DNA of 64,000 nt. Origin: JBHJHP01 sp042219825. Its GTDB lineage: Bacteria > Bacteroidota > Bacteroidia > Bacteroidales > UBA5342. The notes beneath the pieces were generated by a model, which had not been told where the DNA came from, made no database searches, and worked only from the letters and a program-made list of their open reading frames with translations. The position numbers and the translations under genes were made by a program. Where the stretch lies: NCBI RefSeq assembly GCF_042219825.1, contig NZ_JBHJHQ010000002.1:124001-188000 (forward strand), given 5' to 3'. The first letter of the stretch is position 1; each line of letters starts with the position of its first letter. Shown here in pieces: positions 51,191 to 59,051 of this stretch.

Positions 51191-51223
51191 CCTGCAGAAT
51201 TCCTATATACGTTACTCATAATG

Positions 51224-51253
51224 ATCAATGTGTTCAATCCAGGATGCATTGAT
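51224..51253 (+). terminator. possible weak terminator after the SDR gene
   Basis: ATCAATG (51224-51230) and CATTGAT (51247-51253) form a 7-bp stem with a 16-nt loop, followed by TTATTATT. The stem is short and the loop long, so it is only a candidate. Confidence 0.3.
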
Positions 51254-51379
51254 TTATTATTGAGAATATTCTGTTGTTGGACTTAGAGTTTAGTAATCAT
51301 CTTTACTGAATGAAAAATTTCACATCTTGATTTAGGCGGTAAACGTATTTTGTCTATTGCATTTTACTGGTTTGAAACC

Positions 51380-51442
51380 GTAATATTGGTAGCAGGTACT
51401 GGAATTATGGTCATATTAATTTAGTTTCTATCCTGATATTTG
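51380..51442 (+). promoter_or_regulatory. tandem AraC-type operator (site 4) and promoter of the DUF3737 operon
   Basis: Half-sites GTAATATTGGTAG (51380) and GGAATTATGGTCA (51401) are 21 bp apart. The TTTG of the -7-like GATATTTG (51435-51442) starts 30 bp after the second GGT, the same geometry as sites 3 and 6. The start codon follows 30 bp later. Confidence 0.72.
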
Positions 51443-51472
51443 CATCAATGAATATTATAAAGAAACTATCTG

Positions 51473-52330
51473 ATGAATTGCTTAGAAAATAGATTTTTTG
51501 AGGGAGAGCGACCGTTGTTTGCGGCCCACGATTTACAGCTTATAAATGTAAAGTTTTATCCTGGTGAATCAGCCTTAAAGGAAGCTCGTGATATTTATGC
51601 CGATAATTGTGAGTTTTATGGGAAGTATCCGTTCTGGCACAATACAAATTCAGTTATTAAGAACTCATTGTTTACACCATATGGACGTGCTGCCATTTGG
51701 TATTGTAATAATTTTCGGATGTTAAACACTCGAGTGGATGCACCAAAAATGTTTCGTGAGATTGACGGTTTATATGTTGAAAATGTTCAGCTCAACGATG
51801 CAGTAGAATGTGTCTGGTATTGCAGAAATATAGAATTTAAGGATGTTAATGTAAAAAATGGTGATTATATATTCAAAAATTGTGATAACATTAAAATTGA
51901 CAATCTTTTGCTTCAGGGGAACTACAGTTTTCAATATACCAGGAATGTTGAAATACATAATTCAAACTTAAAGAGTAAAGATGCTTTCTGGAATACCGAA
52001 AATGTGACTGTTTACGATTCTGTTATTGAAGGTGAATACTTAGGCTGGCATTCAAAAAACCTTCGTTTGGTCAATTGTGTGATCAGTGGAACGCAACCGT
52101 TATGTTATGCTGAAAATCTTGTCATGGAGAATTGCATCATGAAGGATGATGCTGATTTAGCCTTTGAATACAGCACACTTAAAGCAGAAATTAATAGCCC
52201 TGTCAAAAGTGTAAAAAATCCTAAGGGTGGAGAGATCGTTGCACAAAGTATTGGCGAAGTGATTATTGATGAAAATTGCAAAGAACCGGGTGCTTGTGTT
52301 ATAACCGTTGAAAATGAAGTGAATGTTTGA
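51473..52330 (+). CDS. DUF3737-family beta-helix protein
   Basis: A 285-residue protein made almost entirely of short repeated strands (ADNCEFYGKYPFWHNTN, IKNSLFTPYGRAAIWYC, VENVQLNDAVECVWYC, DAFWNTENVTVYDSVIEGE). This is the pattern of a right-handed parallel beta-helix and matches the DUF3737 family, whose function is unknown. Recurrent Trp/Tyr-Cys and Trp-His pairs at the same position of each coil suggest a stacked aromatic ladder. There is no signal peptide. Its stop overlaps the aminotransferase start by 8 bp, so the two are translationally coupled; this pairing is seen in other bacteria. Confidence 0.88.
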   Translation: MNCLENRFFEGERPLFAAHDLQLINVKFYPGESALKEARDIYADNCEFYGKYPFWHNTNSVIKNSLFTPYGRAAIWYCNNFRMLNTRVDAPKMFREIDGLYVENVQLNDAVECVWYCRNIEFKDVNVKNGDYIFKNCDNIKIDNLLLQGNYSFQYTRNVEIHNSNLKSKDAFWNTENVTVYDSVIEGEYLGWHSKNLRLVNCVISGTQPLCYAENLVMENCIMKDDADLAFEYSTLKAEINSPVKSVKNPKGGEIVAQSIGEVIIDENCKEPGACVITVENEVNV

Positions 52331-53510
52331 TATGCCCGGTAAATTTGATGAAATTGTTGATCGCAGAGGAAGTAATTCATACAAATGGGACAGCAATTCT
52401 AATCCGGATGTTCTTCCCATGTGGGTGGCAGATATGGATTTTAAAACAGCTCAGCCAATTATCGACGCTCTTGCAGAAAGGGTGCAGCACGGGGTATTTG
52501 GCTATGCAAAAGTACCAGACGCCTATTATCAGGCTGTAATCAGTTGGTTTGAACGTCGACATAATTTTTATGTCGAAAAGGACTGGATGATATATACTAC
52601 GGGTGTTGTGCCTGCTGTTTCAGCAGCTGTTTTAGCCCTGACTAATCCCGGAGATAAAGTTATTGTCCAGGAACCGGTTTATAACTGCTTCTTCTCATCT
52701 ATTAGAAATAATAAGTGTGAGAGTGTTTCCAATGATTTAATTTATTCCGATGGGATCTATTCCATTGATTTTGATGATCTGGAAGAAAAGGCTGCTGATC
52801 CTATGACAACACTGATGCTGTTGTGCAATCCGCATAATCCTGCAGGTCGTGCCTGGTCAAAAGAGGAACTGGAAAGGGTCGGTGAAATATGTTTCCGGAA
52901 TAATGTATTTGTGGTATCGGATGAAATACATTGCGATCTTGTACATCCGGGGCATACCCATATACCGTTTGCTTCATTAGGATTGCAATATTTAAAAAAT
53001 TCTGTGACCTGTACAGCCCCCAGCAAAAGCTTTAATTTAGCCGGATTACAGGTTGCAAATATTTTTGCTTACGATAAAGAAATACGAAAACGTGTAGATA
53101 AAGCGATAAATATTAACGAAGTATGCGATATCAGTCCCTTTGCTGTTGAAGCTTTAATTGCGGCATATACACATCCGGATTCGGAACTTTGGATTGATAA
53201 TTTGAAAAAATACTTATGGGGGAATTATTTGATGGTAAAAGATTTCTTTTCCGAAAACTTACCTGAATTTCCAATTCTTCCCCTTGAAGCAACCTATCTG
53301 ATGTGGATTGATTGTTCGGTTTTAAACAGTTCATCTGAAGAACTTGTAAAACAAATGTTGGATCGTGAAAAGGTATGGTTGAATGAAGGAACAATTTATG
53401 GTAAAGCCGGCGAGGGATTTATCCGCTTGAATATTGCCTGTCCAAAAGATGTATTACAGGAGGGATTGATACGGATTAAGAATGTGTTGGATGCTATCGT
53501 GAAACAATAA
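52323..53510 (+). CDS. MalY/PatB-family PLP-dependent aminotransferase (probable C-S beta-lyase)
   Basis: A 395-residue fold-type I PLP enzyme. MalY/PatB landmarks: RRGSNSYKWD at the N-terminus, PMWVADMDF, the VVPAVSAAV turn, LLCNPHNPAGRAW, SDEIHCDLV, and the PLP lysine Lys235 in APSKSFNLAGLQ. The C-terminal EGFIRLNIACP holds the carboxylate-binding Arg. Members cleave cystathionine-type C-S bonds, and some process cysteine conjugates. It starts inside the last codons of the DUF3737 gene. In a regulon of electrophile-handling enzymes, cleavage of cysteine conjugates is an attractive but unproven role. Confidence 0.92.
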   Translation: MFDMPGKFDEIVDRRGSNSYKWDSNSNPDVLPMWVADMDFKTAQPIIDALAERVQHGVFGYAKVPDAYYQAVISWFERRHNFYVEKDWMIYTTGVVPAVSAAVLALTNPGDKVIVQEPVYNCFFSSIRNNKCESVSNDLIYSDGIYSIDFDDLEEKAADPMTTLMLLCNPHNPAGRAWSKEELERVGEICFRNNVFVVSDEIHCDLVHPGHTHIPFASLGLQYLKNSVTCTAPSKSFNLAGLQVANIFAYDKEIRKRVDKAININEVCDISPFAVEALIAAYTHPDSELWIDNLKKYLWGNYLMVKDFFSENLPEFPILPLEATYLMWIDCSVLNSSSEELVKQMLDREKVWLNEGTIYGKAGEGFIRLNIACPKDVLQEGLIRIKNVLDAIVKQ

Positions 53511-53521
53511 AAAAGAACTTT

Positions 53522-54940
53522 TTGAAAAGAAGTAGTTATTTATTGTCGCTTTTACAGAACAAGGAGCACTTATCATTCAGGCAACAACTGCAGTTAACCG
53601 TACTTTTGAGTATTCCTGCAATTATCGCGCAATTTTCATCCATTGCCATGCAGTATATTGATGCATCGATGGTTGGCAGTTTAGGTGCACATGCTTCGGC
53701 ATCTATAGGACTTGTGGTTTCATCCACCTGGTTATTTTGGGGAATATGTACCACTGTGGCTGCGGGATTTTCGGTTCAGGTAGCGCATCGCATTGGAGCA
53801 AATGACCGTAAAGGGGCGAGAGCCATACTCAGACAAGCCATAATAAGTACGTTATTGTTTAGTTTGGTATTGGTAGCTATTGGTGCTGTGGTTGCGCCCC
53901 GATTGCCTTATTGGTTGGGAGGTGATAATTCGATTGCTGCTGATGCGTCAAAATACTTTTTAATATTTATTTTATCATTACCTGCACTTCAATTAAATTT
54001 TCTTGCCAGTGGTATGTTGCGAAGTAGTGGGAATATGCATATCCCAAGTGCTTTGAATGTTATAATGACAATACTGGACGTTATTTTTAATTTTTTTCTG
54101 ATTTTCCCATCCAGAGAATTACACGTTCTGGGCTTCAGTTTGCATGTCCCGGGTGCGAACCTGGGAGTCGTCGGTGCTGCCCTTGGTACGGCCATTGCCT
54201 ATTTTGTTACTGCAGTTTTATTGTTGTCATATCTGATTACGAAAGATAAAAATTTACGTTTAACTAAAGAAAAAGGAAGCTTCCGGCCTCAGAAAAATAT
54301 ATTAAAAAAAGCACTGAAAATAAGTTTTCCAATGACCCTGGAGCATACCGTTATTATGGGAGCACAAATATTATCTACGGTTATTGTGGCGCCATTAGGA
54401 GTGGCTTCAATTGCAGCCAATTCCTTTGCCATTACAGCAGAAGGATTGTGCTATATGCCAGGGTATGGAATTGCAGAAGCTGCTACTACCTTGGTGGGCC
54501 AAAGTTTTGGTGCCCAGCGCAAACATTTGGCAAAACGTTTTGCATACATCACCGTTTTTCTGGGAATGCTGGTCATGTCAGTGATGGGTGCCATCATGTA
54601 TTTTGCTGCTCCTTTAATAATGCGTTTTATGACCCCGGATGCCGAAATAATATCGCTGGGAGTGATGGCGTTGCGGATAGAAGCATTTGCTGAGCCGATG
54701 TTTGCCGCTTCAATTGTAGCATATGGTGTATTTGTAGGAGCAGGAGATACGCTTGTCCCAAGCATTATGAATTTCTCCAGCATTTGGGCTATACGTTTGG
54801 TCCTGGCTGCGATCTTAGCTCCGGTAATGGGTTTACGTGGTGTATGGATTGCCATGTGCATTGAACTGTGTTTTCGAGGTGCAATATTTTTATTTCGATT
54901 ATTCAAAAGTAAATGGTTGAATGAAATGCCGGTTACATGA
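53522..54940 (+). CDS. MATE-family multidrug efflux transporter
   Basis: A 472-residue membrane protein with about 12 transmembrane helices in two homologous halves (DASMVGSLGAHASASIGL in the first; SFPMTLEHTVIMGAQILSTVIVAPLG in the second). MATE features include the conserved loop VGQSFGAQRKHLAKRFAY and GVFVGAGDTLVPSIMN. Translation appears to start at TTG (53522): no ATG occurs between the previous stop and this point, and the first internal Met would remove helix 1. It follows the aminotransferase by 11 bp and completes the DUF3737-MalY-MATE unit, consistent with export of a toxic compound or product. Confidence 0.93.
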   Translation: MKRSSYLLSLLQNKEHLSFRQQLQLTVLLSIPAIIAQFSSIAMQYIDASMVGSLGAHASASIGLVVSSTWLFWGICTTVAAGFSVQVAHRIGANDRKGARAILRQAIISTLLFSLVLVAIGAVVAPRLPYWLGGDNSIAADASKYFLIFILSLPALQLNFLASGMLRSSGNMHIPSALNVIMTILDVIFNFFLIFPSRELHVLGFSLHVPGANLGVVGAALGTAIAYFVTAVLLLSYLITKDKNLRLTKEKGSFRPQKNILKKALKISFPMTLEHTVIMGAQILSTVIVAPLGVASIAANSFAITAEGLCYMPGYGIAEAATTLVGQSFGAQRKHLAKRFAYITVFLGMLVMSVMGAIMYFAAPLIMRFMTPDAEIISLGVMALRIEAFAEPMFAASIVAYGVFVGAGDTLVPSIMNFSSIWAIRLVLAAILAPVMGLRGVWIAMCIELCFRGAIFLFRLFKSKWLNEMPVT

Positions 54941-55276
54941 CCTGAATAAAGTACAATACTTAAATCTCGGCCTATTATCTTAGCTTATTTAAGCTTCCGT
55001 TGATTTTGAAAAAGTATAATTTCCATTTCTGTAATTATGGTAAGGATACCTGTAATGCAGGTAATATACTTTAAGGTATTTTATCCAATCTTTGTATTGT
55101 AAGTTTCTAAATTTGATAGAAGTATTACGCACCCATTTATTCTACAGCCAAATTAAAGATGCAGACCAGCATCATAGTTTTAATTTTTGGCTATCCTCAT
55201 TTGCCCGTTTTAAAAAGCTAAAGGCTTAATATATAGGTCTTTTATAAAATATTAAACACTAAAACAAAATAGGTTT
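54941..55276. other. 336-bp intergenic region with operator and long leader
   Basis: No gene is supported. It contains operator site 5 and its promoter (55031-55094), followed by an AT-rich leader of roughly 175 nt before the oxidoreductase start, longer than at the other target promoters. I see no clear riboswitch fold in the leader. Confidence 0.6.
55031..55094 (+). promoter_or_regulatory. tandem AraC-type operator (site 5) and promoter of the Gfo/Idh/MocA operon
   Basis: Half-sites GTAATTATGGTAA (55031) and GTAATGCAGGTAA (55052) are 21 bp apart; both fit the consensus fully. The TTTG of the -7-like AATCTTTG (55087-55094) begins 31 bp after the second GGT. Confidence 0.75.
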
Positions 55277-56365
55277 ATGGAAAAAAAACGTATAAAAATT
55301 GGTTTTATAGGATTGAATCCAGACAGTCATTGGGCTGCAACAGCTCACATTCCGGCCCTGAAATCTTTAACAGACGTTTTTGAAGTCATCGGTGTTGCCA
55401 ACAGTACACCGGAGAGTTCGAAAGCAACAGCAGATGCACTGGGCTTAGCTCATGCATTTGAAAATGCTGATGCACTTATTGCATCGCCCGAAGTGGATTT
55501 AGTAGTAGTTACTGTGAAGGTTCCTCACCATTTTGAACTGGTGAGGGCTGCATTGGAAGCCGGCAAACATGTGTACTGCGAACACCCTCTTGGTAATGGG
55601 TTGGAAGAGTCCAGGCAATTGGCAGAATTAGCAGAAAGTAAAGGCGTAGTCGCGGTTGTTGGAACGCAAATGGTAAATGCACCCGAAGTACTTTATTTGA
55701 AAAAGCTGATTGAAGACGGATATGTTGGTAAAGTATTATCAACCACTTTAATTGGTTCAGGAGGCAACTGGGGTGATATGGCAACCACGGATTCCTATTA
55801 TCTGTTTGATAAAGCGAACGGTGCTGATATGCTTAACATTCCTTTAGGTCATACTCTGGCCGGATTAACAAGCGTGCTAGGCGATTTTGAAACATTAAAA
55901 GCGCAGATGTTCAATAACTTTCCACAGGTTAAGCTTACAGATACCGGCGAACTGAAACCAAAAACAGCTGAAGATCAGATTTTAATCGCAGGGAAACTTA
56001 AAAGTGGAGCAGCAGTATCTGTGCATTACCGTGGAGGTATGTCAAAAGGCACCAATCTTCTGTGGGAAATTAATGGAACAGATGGCGATATTCAGGTTTC
56101 AGGAGCCAACGGTCATGGACAAATGATACAACTTGAAATAAAAGGCGCAAAAGGAGAGGATGAGGAACTGAAACCATTGACTCCTCCATCTGATATGTAC
56201 GATGATCTGCCGGACAATTCCATTGCAAGAAATGTAGCTTGTATCTATAAGCTTCTGGCCGGAGATATCCGGAATAATACCCGTAATGCACCAACTTTTA
56301 AAAGTGCCGCGAAACTGCATGAATTGTTGCATGCTGTTGTGAAATCTTCAGAACAAAATGACTAA
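55277..56365 (+). CDS. Gfo/Idh/MocA-family oxidoreductase
   Basis: A 362-residue NAD(P)-dependent dehydrogenase. The N-terminal Rossmann domain starts with KIGFIGLNP, continues with the conserved DLVVVTVKVPHHFELVRAALEAGKHVYCEHPL (the EHP form of the EKP motif), and the C-terminal alpha/beta domain carries the substrate site. The nucleotide motif has Asn-Pro in place of the usual final Gly, as in the GALLO/Gal80-like subgroup of this family. It follows operator site 5 after a long leader and precedes a second NAD(P)-binding protein by 19 bp. The substrate is unknown. Confidence 0.9.
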   Translation: MEKKRIKIGFIGLNPDSHWAATAHIPALKSLTDVFEVIGVANSTPESSKATADALGLAHAFENADALIASPEVDLVVVTVKVPHHFELVRAALEAGKHVYCEHPLGNGLEESRQLAELAESKGVVAVVGTQMVNAPEVLYLKKLIEDGYVGKVLSTTLIGSGGNWGDMATTDSYYLFDKANGADMLNIPLGHTLAGLTSVLGDFETLKAQMFNNFPQVKLTDTGELKPKTAEDQILIAGKLKSGAAVSVHYRGGMSKGTNLLWEINGTDGDIQVSGANGHGQMIQLEIKGAKGEDEELKPLTPPSDMYDDLPDNSIARNVACIYKLLAGDIRNNTRNAPTFKSAAKLHELLHAVVKSSEQND

Positions 56366-56384
56366 ATAATAAAACCAAATAATC

Positions 56385-57041
56385 ATGAATGTATTAATTA
56401 TTGGCGCTCATGGGAAAATAGGTAAACTGGTGGCGCAGAAAATGAAAGAATCAGATAATTTTTCTCCCACTGCCTTTATCAGAAAGGAAGAACAAAAACC
56501 ATTCTTTGATGAACTGGGAATTTCGGTAAAAGTTGGAAGCCTTGAGAACAGTATTGACGAAATAGCTGAAGCAATGACCGGTACGGATGCCGTTGTGTTT
56601 ACTGCTGGTTCAGGTGGAAAAACAGGCTATGATAAAACACTGGAGGTCGATCTGGATGGCGCTGTAAAAAGTATGCTTGCTGCTGAGCAGTCCGGAGTTA
56701 AACGCTACGTGATGGTCAGTGCTTACCTGGCCGATGATCGTTCAAAATGGGAACAGTCCGGCATTAAGCCCTATTATATTGCCAAACATTTTGCCGATAA
56801 GGAATTGCAACAATCATTGCTGGATTATACCATTATTCGGCCCGTAAGGCTTACTGATGAAGATGGTATTGGAAAAGTGACCGTAACCCCGGGGTCGGCG
56901 AATCTTCAGAAAACGGTACCGCGGGAAGATGTGGCTACCACCATTCTGGAAGTATTAAAGCATCAGGAAACCATGGGTAAGGTAATGGCCCTGAGTACGG
57001 GTGATATTCCTGTTGAAGAAGCAATTTTATCAGTTGAATAG
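56385..57041 (+). CDS. NAD(P)H-binding atypical SDR (YwnB/HSCARG-like)
   Basis: A 218-residue atypical short-chain dehydrogenase. The N-terminal MNVLIIGAHGKIGKLVAQKM is a GxxGxxG dinucleotide motif; KRYVMVSAYLADD and LDYTIIRPVRLTD are characteristic of the NAD(P)H-binding group that includes flavin-reductase-like and NmrA-like proteins. The catalytic YxxxK is present as YIAKHF. Such proteins act as redox sensors or reductases. It shares the transcript of the Gfo/Idh/MocA gene. Confidence 0.88.
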   Translation: MNVLIIGAHGKIGKLVAQKMKESDNFSPTAFIRKEEQKPFFDELGISVKVGSLENSIDEIAEAMTGTDAVVFTAGSGGKTGYDKTLEVDLDGAVKSMLAAEQSGVKRYVMVSAYLADDRSKWEQSGIKPYYIAKHFADKELQQSLLDYTIIRPVRLTDEDGIGKVTVTPGSANLQKTVPREDVATTILEVLKHQETMGKVMALSTGDIPVEEAILSVE

Positions 57042-57137
57042 CAGCGGTAAAGGTTTCATATGAGACCTGTTATGCCTTTATAATTCAGCGATTAGTGCCG
57101 AAACTGTTATTTTCTGAGACCGATGGCAGTTGATTCC

Positions 57138-57200
57138 GTAATCGGGGTAAGAGGCTCTGTAATTTTGGTAATGTTTAGTAGTCTTTTCTCCTCACCTTTG
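57138..57200 (+). promoter_or_regulatory. tandem AraC-type operator (site 6) and promoter of the ten-gene operon
   Basis: Half-sites GTAATCGGGGTAA (57138) and GTAATTTTGGTAA (57159) are 21 bp apart and both match the consensus fully. The TTTG of the -7-like CACCTTTG (57193-57200) begins 30 bp after the second GGT. Ten genes follow with gaps of at most 55 bp. Confidence 0.78.
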
Positions 57201-57247
57201 TAACATGAAATTATGGATAAGTCATAAAAACATTATAAACGAAAACA

Positions 57248-57928
57248 ATGAGATCATTAAGGACCTTCTTTTTAACGGTGGTTTTTTGTTTAACAGCAAC
57301 CGGAATTTTAGCTCAGCAAACGATGATGAAACTAACTGTCAATAATACATCCGAGCTTACGGCAACTTTAGTGGATAATTCTTCAACAGCTGCTTTAATT
57401 GAGTTGTTAAAGGATAAGCCGTTGACCATAGAAATGCATGACTACGGCAGCATGGAAAAAGTAGGTTCAATTGGAACAAGCTTACCAAGAAATGATGAAC
57501 AGATTACAACAGAACCGGGAGATATTATTCTATACCAGGGAAGTGCACTGGTCATTTATTATGCACCAAATTCATGGAACTTTACCCGGCTTGGAAAAAT
57601 TAACAACATAACTCAGCAGGAATTAAAAGCTGTGTTGGGTGAAGGAGATGTATCAGTTAAACTGGAACTTGCTGATACGGCAACCAGTATTAAACATAAG
57701 GATGAAAACGAGGACCTTTTTCAGGTTTATCTGGATCAGGAAGAGAATTACCTGAACGTATCAGGGCGTTTTGACCGAATATCGTTGCTCGATATTAATG
57801 GTAAAAGCATCATGACATCGCAGGATAATACAGTAAATATAAATCATGTTCCTTCTGGAATTTACTTTGTGAAAATTGAAACGGGACAAAATGGAACTGT
57901 CGTAAAAAAGATACAGAAACGTTCATAG
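57248..57928 (+). CDS. secreted cyclophilin-like-fold protein with T9SS sorting domain
   Basis: A 226-residue protein with a signal peptide ending in ILAQ. Residues ~25-140 match the bacterial cyclophilin-like family (MKLTVNNTSELTATLVDNSSTAAL, PLTIEMHDYGSMEKVGSIG, PGDIILYQGSALVIYYAPNSWNFTRLGKI), which is usually a free-standing cytoplasmic or exported domain found next to reductases and flavodoxins. Residues ~155-226 form a T9SS type A sorting domain (DINGKSIMTS, IPSGIYFVKI-like, VVKKIQKRS). The fusion would place the domain at the cell surface or outside. It is the first gene of the operon after operator site 6. Confidence 0.83.
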   Translation: MRSLRTFFLTVVFCLTATGILAQQTMMKLTVNNTSELTATLVDNSSTAALIELLKDKPLTIEMHDYGSMEKVGSIGTSLPRNDEQITTEPGDIILYQGSALVIYYAPNSWNFTRLGKINNITQQELKAVLGEGDVSVKLELADTATSIKHKDENEDLFQVYLDQEENYLNVSGRFDRISLLDINGKSIMTSQDNTVNINHVPSGIYFVKIETGQNGTVVKKIQKRS

Positions 57929-57967
57929 TCCGGATCTGATGTTAAACTGAAAAATAATAAAACGATT

Positions 57968-58459
57968 ATGAGATACTTAAATACAATTTTAAAAACAACT
58001 GTTCTGACCTTTGTGGTGATCCTTGCATCCTGTACCAACAGTCAGAATAAGGATGCCAAAACAGAAGTTGAACATGTTTTTGAAAAGGGGCAGCTGGCAC
58101 CTGCAAAGTTTTTTACAGGTAATGCTTACGTTAAAGGATTGGTGGATAATGATTCGGTGTTTACCACTGCAGGTGGAGAAGTATATTTTGAACCCGGAGC
58201 CAGAAGTAACTGGCATATGCATCCAGCCGGTCAGATTTTGATTGTAACAGCCGGTATTGGCTATCATCAGATTAAAGGGCAACCCATTGAAGTTATTCAT
58301 AAAGGGGATGTAGTGAAATGTCCCCCAAATGTCGATCACTGGCATGGTGCATCAAAAGATGCCAGCATGAGCCATATCTATCTTGTTCCAAATACAGAGA
58401 AGGGTATCGTGGAATGGAAGGACGCAGTGACAGATGAGGAATATGCACAAATTGATTAA
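57968..58459 (+). CDS. cupin-domain lipoprotein
   Basis: A 163-residue cupin with a lipoprotein signal (ILASC, Cys22). The cupin core carries the first metal motif SNWHMHPAGQ and the second HWHGA, plus GDVVKCPPNVDHWHG. It is the exported member of a cupin family that also occurs in this region as a bicupin and as a cytoplasmic single domain. Gaps of 39 bp before and 8 bp after show it belongs to the operon. It suggests that part of the pathway works in the periplasm. Confidence 0.9.
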   Translation: MRYLNTILKTTVLTFVVILASCTNSQNKDAKTEVEHVFEKGQLAPAKFFTGNAYVKGLVDNDSVFTTAGGEVYFEPGARSNWHMHPAGQILIVTAGIGYHQIKGQPIEVIHKGDVVKCPPNVDHWHGASKDASMSHIYLVPNTEKGIVEWKDAVTDEEYAQID

Positions 58460-58467
58460 AAAGCGAA

Positions 58468-59040
58468 ATGAGTCAGAATGTTTTTGAGCGTCTGCAGTCA
58501 GGTGAGATAGTTGCTTTCAGCGATCCTCAGTATAACCAGATTGGCGAATCAGGCTTGTGGACATCCGAATTATTAATTCAGTATAATGCTACGTTTGAAC
58601 CGGATAAAATGCGCCGGATCTGGGGTGAAATGTCGGGTGAACCTTTGGATCCTACAACGTATATTCAGAAACCGGTTTTCGTTAATCATGCCGAGTTTGT
58701 GCGTGTGGGTAAAAACATTTACATCAATCATGCGTGTACCATGCTTGCCCTTGGTAAAATTATCATAGAAGATGATGTGTTGATCGGGCCAAAGGTAAAT
58801 CTTCTCTCGGAGGGACATCCCGTTGATCCGGCTAAAAGAAAGGCACTGGAAGTGAAGCCTGTTGTTATTAAACGCAATGCATGGATCGGTGCTGCTGCCA
58901 CTATTTTGCCCGGTGTCACGGTAGGAGAAAATTCAATTGTTGCGGCAGGGGCTGTTGTTAATAAGGATGTGCCTGATAATGTGATTGTTGGAGGAATACC
59001 GGCAAAAGTTATTAAATATATTTCGGAGGAAAACGGATAA
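58468..59040 (+). CDS. maltose/galactoside O-acetyltransferase-like LbH protein
   Basis: A 190-residue acetyl-CoA-dependent transferase of the left-handed beta-helix type. An N-terminal helical cap (VFERLQSGEIVAFSDPQY) is followed by hexapeptide repeats and the family signatures INHACTMLALGKIIIEDDVLIGPKV, EGHPVDPAKRK, and the tail IVAAGAVVNKDVPDNVIVGGIPAKVIK. The catalytic His is in INHACT. It resembles LacA/Maa, and detoxifying acetylation of a hydroxylated compound is a possible role here. It starts 8 bp after the cupin gene. Confidence 0.9.
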   Translation: MSQNVFERLQSGEIVAFSDPQYNQIGESGLWTSELLIQYNATFEPDKMRRIWGEMSGEPLDPTTYIQKPVFVNHAEFVRVGKNIYINHACTMLALGKIIIEDDVLIGPKVNLLSEGHPVDPAKRKALEVKPVVIKRNAWIGAAATILPGVTVGENSIVAAGAVVNKDVPDNVIVGGIPAKVIKYISEENG

Positions 59041-59051
59041 AAACAGGTATT

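Noticed and set aside
54941..55276. Riboswitch or structured leader before the Gfo/Idh/MocA gene
   Set aside because: The leader is long, but I could not recognise conserved riboswitch motifs; only the tandem operator is supported.
57051..57068. Palindrome AGGTTTCAT/ATGAGACCT after the NAD(P)H-binding gene
   Set aside because: It has no loop and one mismatch and is not followed by a T-run, so it was not called a terminator; it may be chance.
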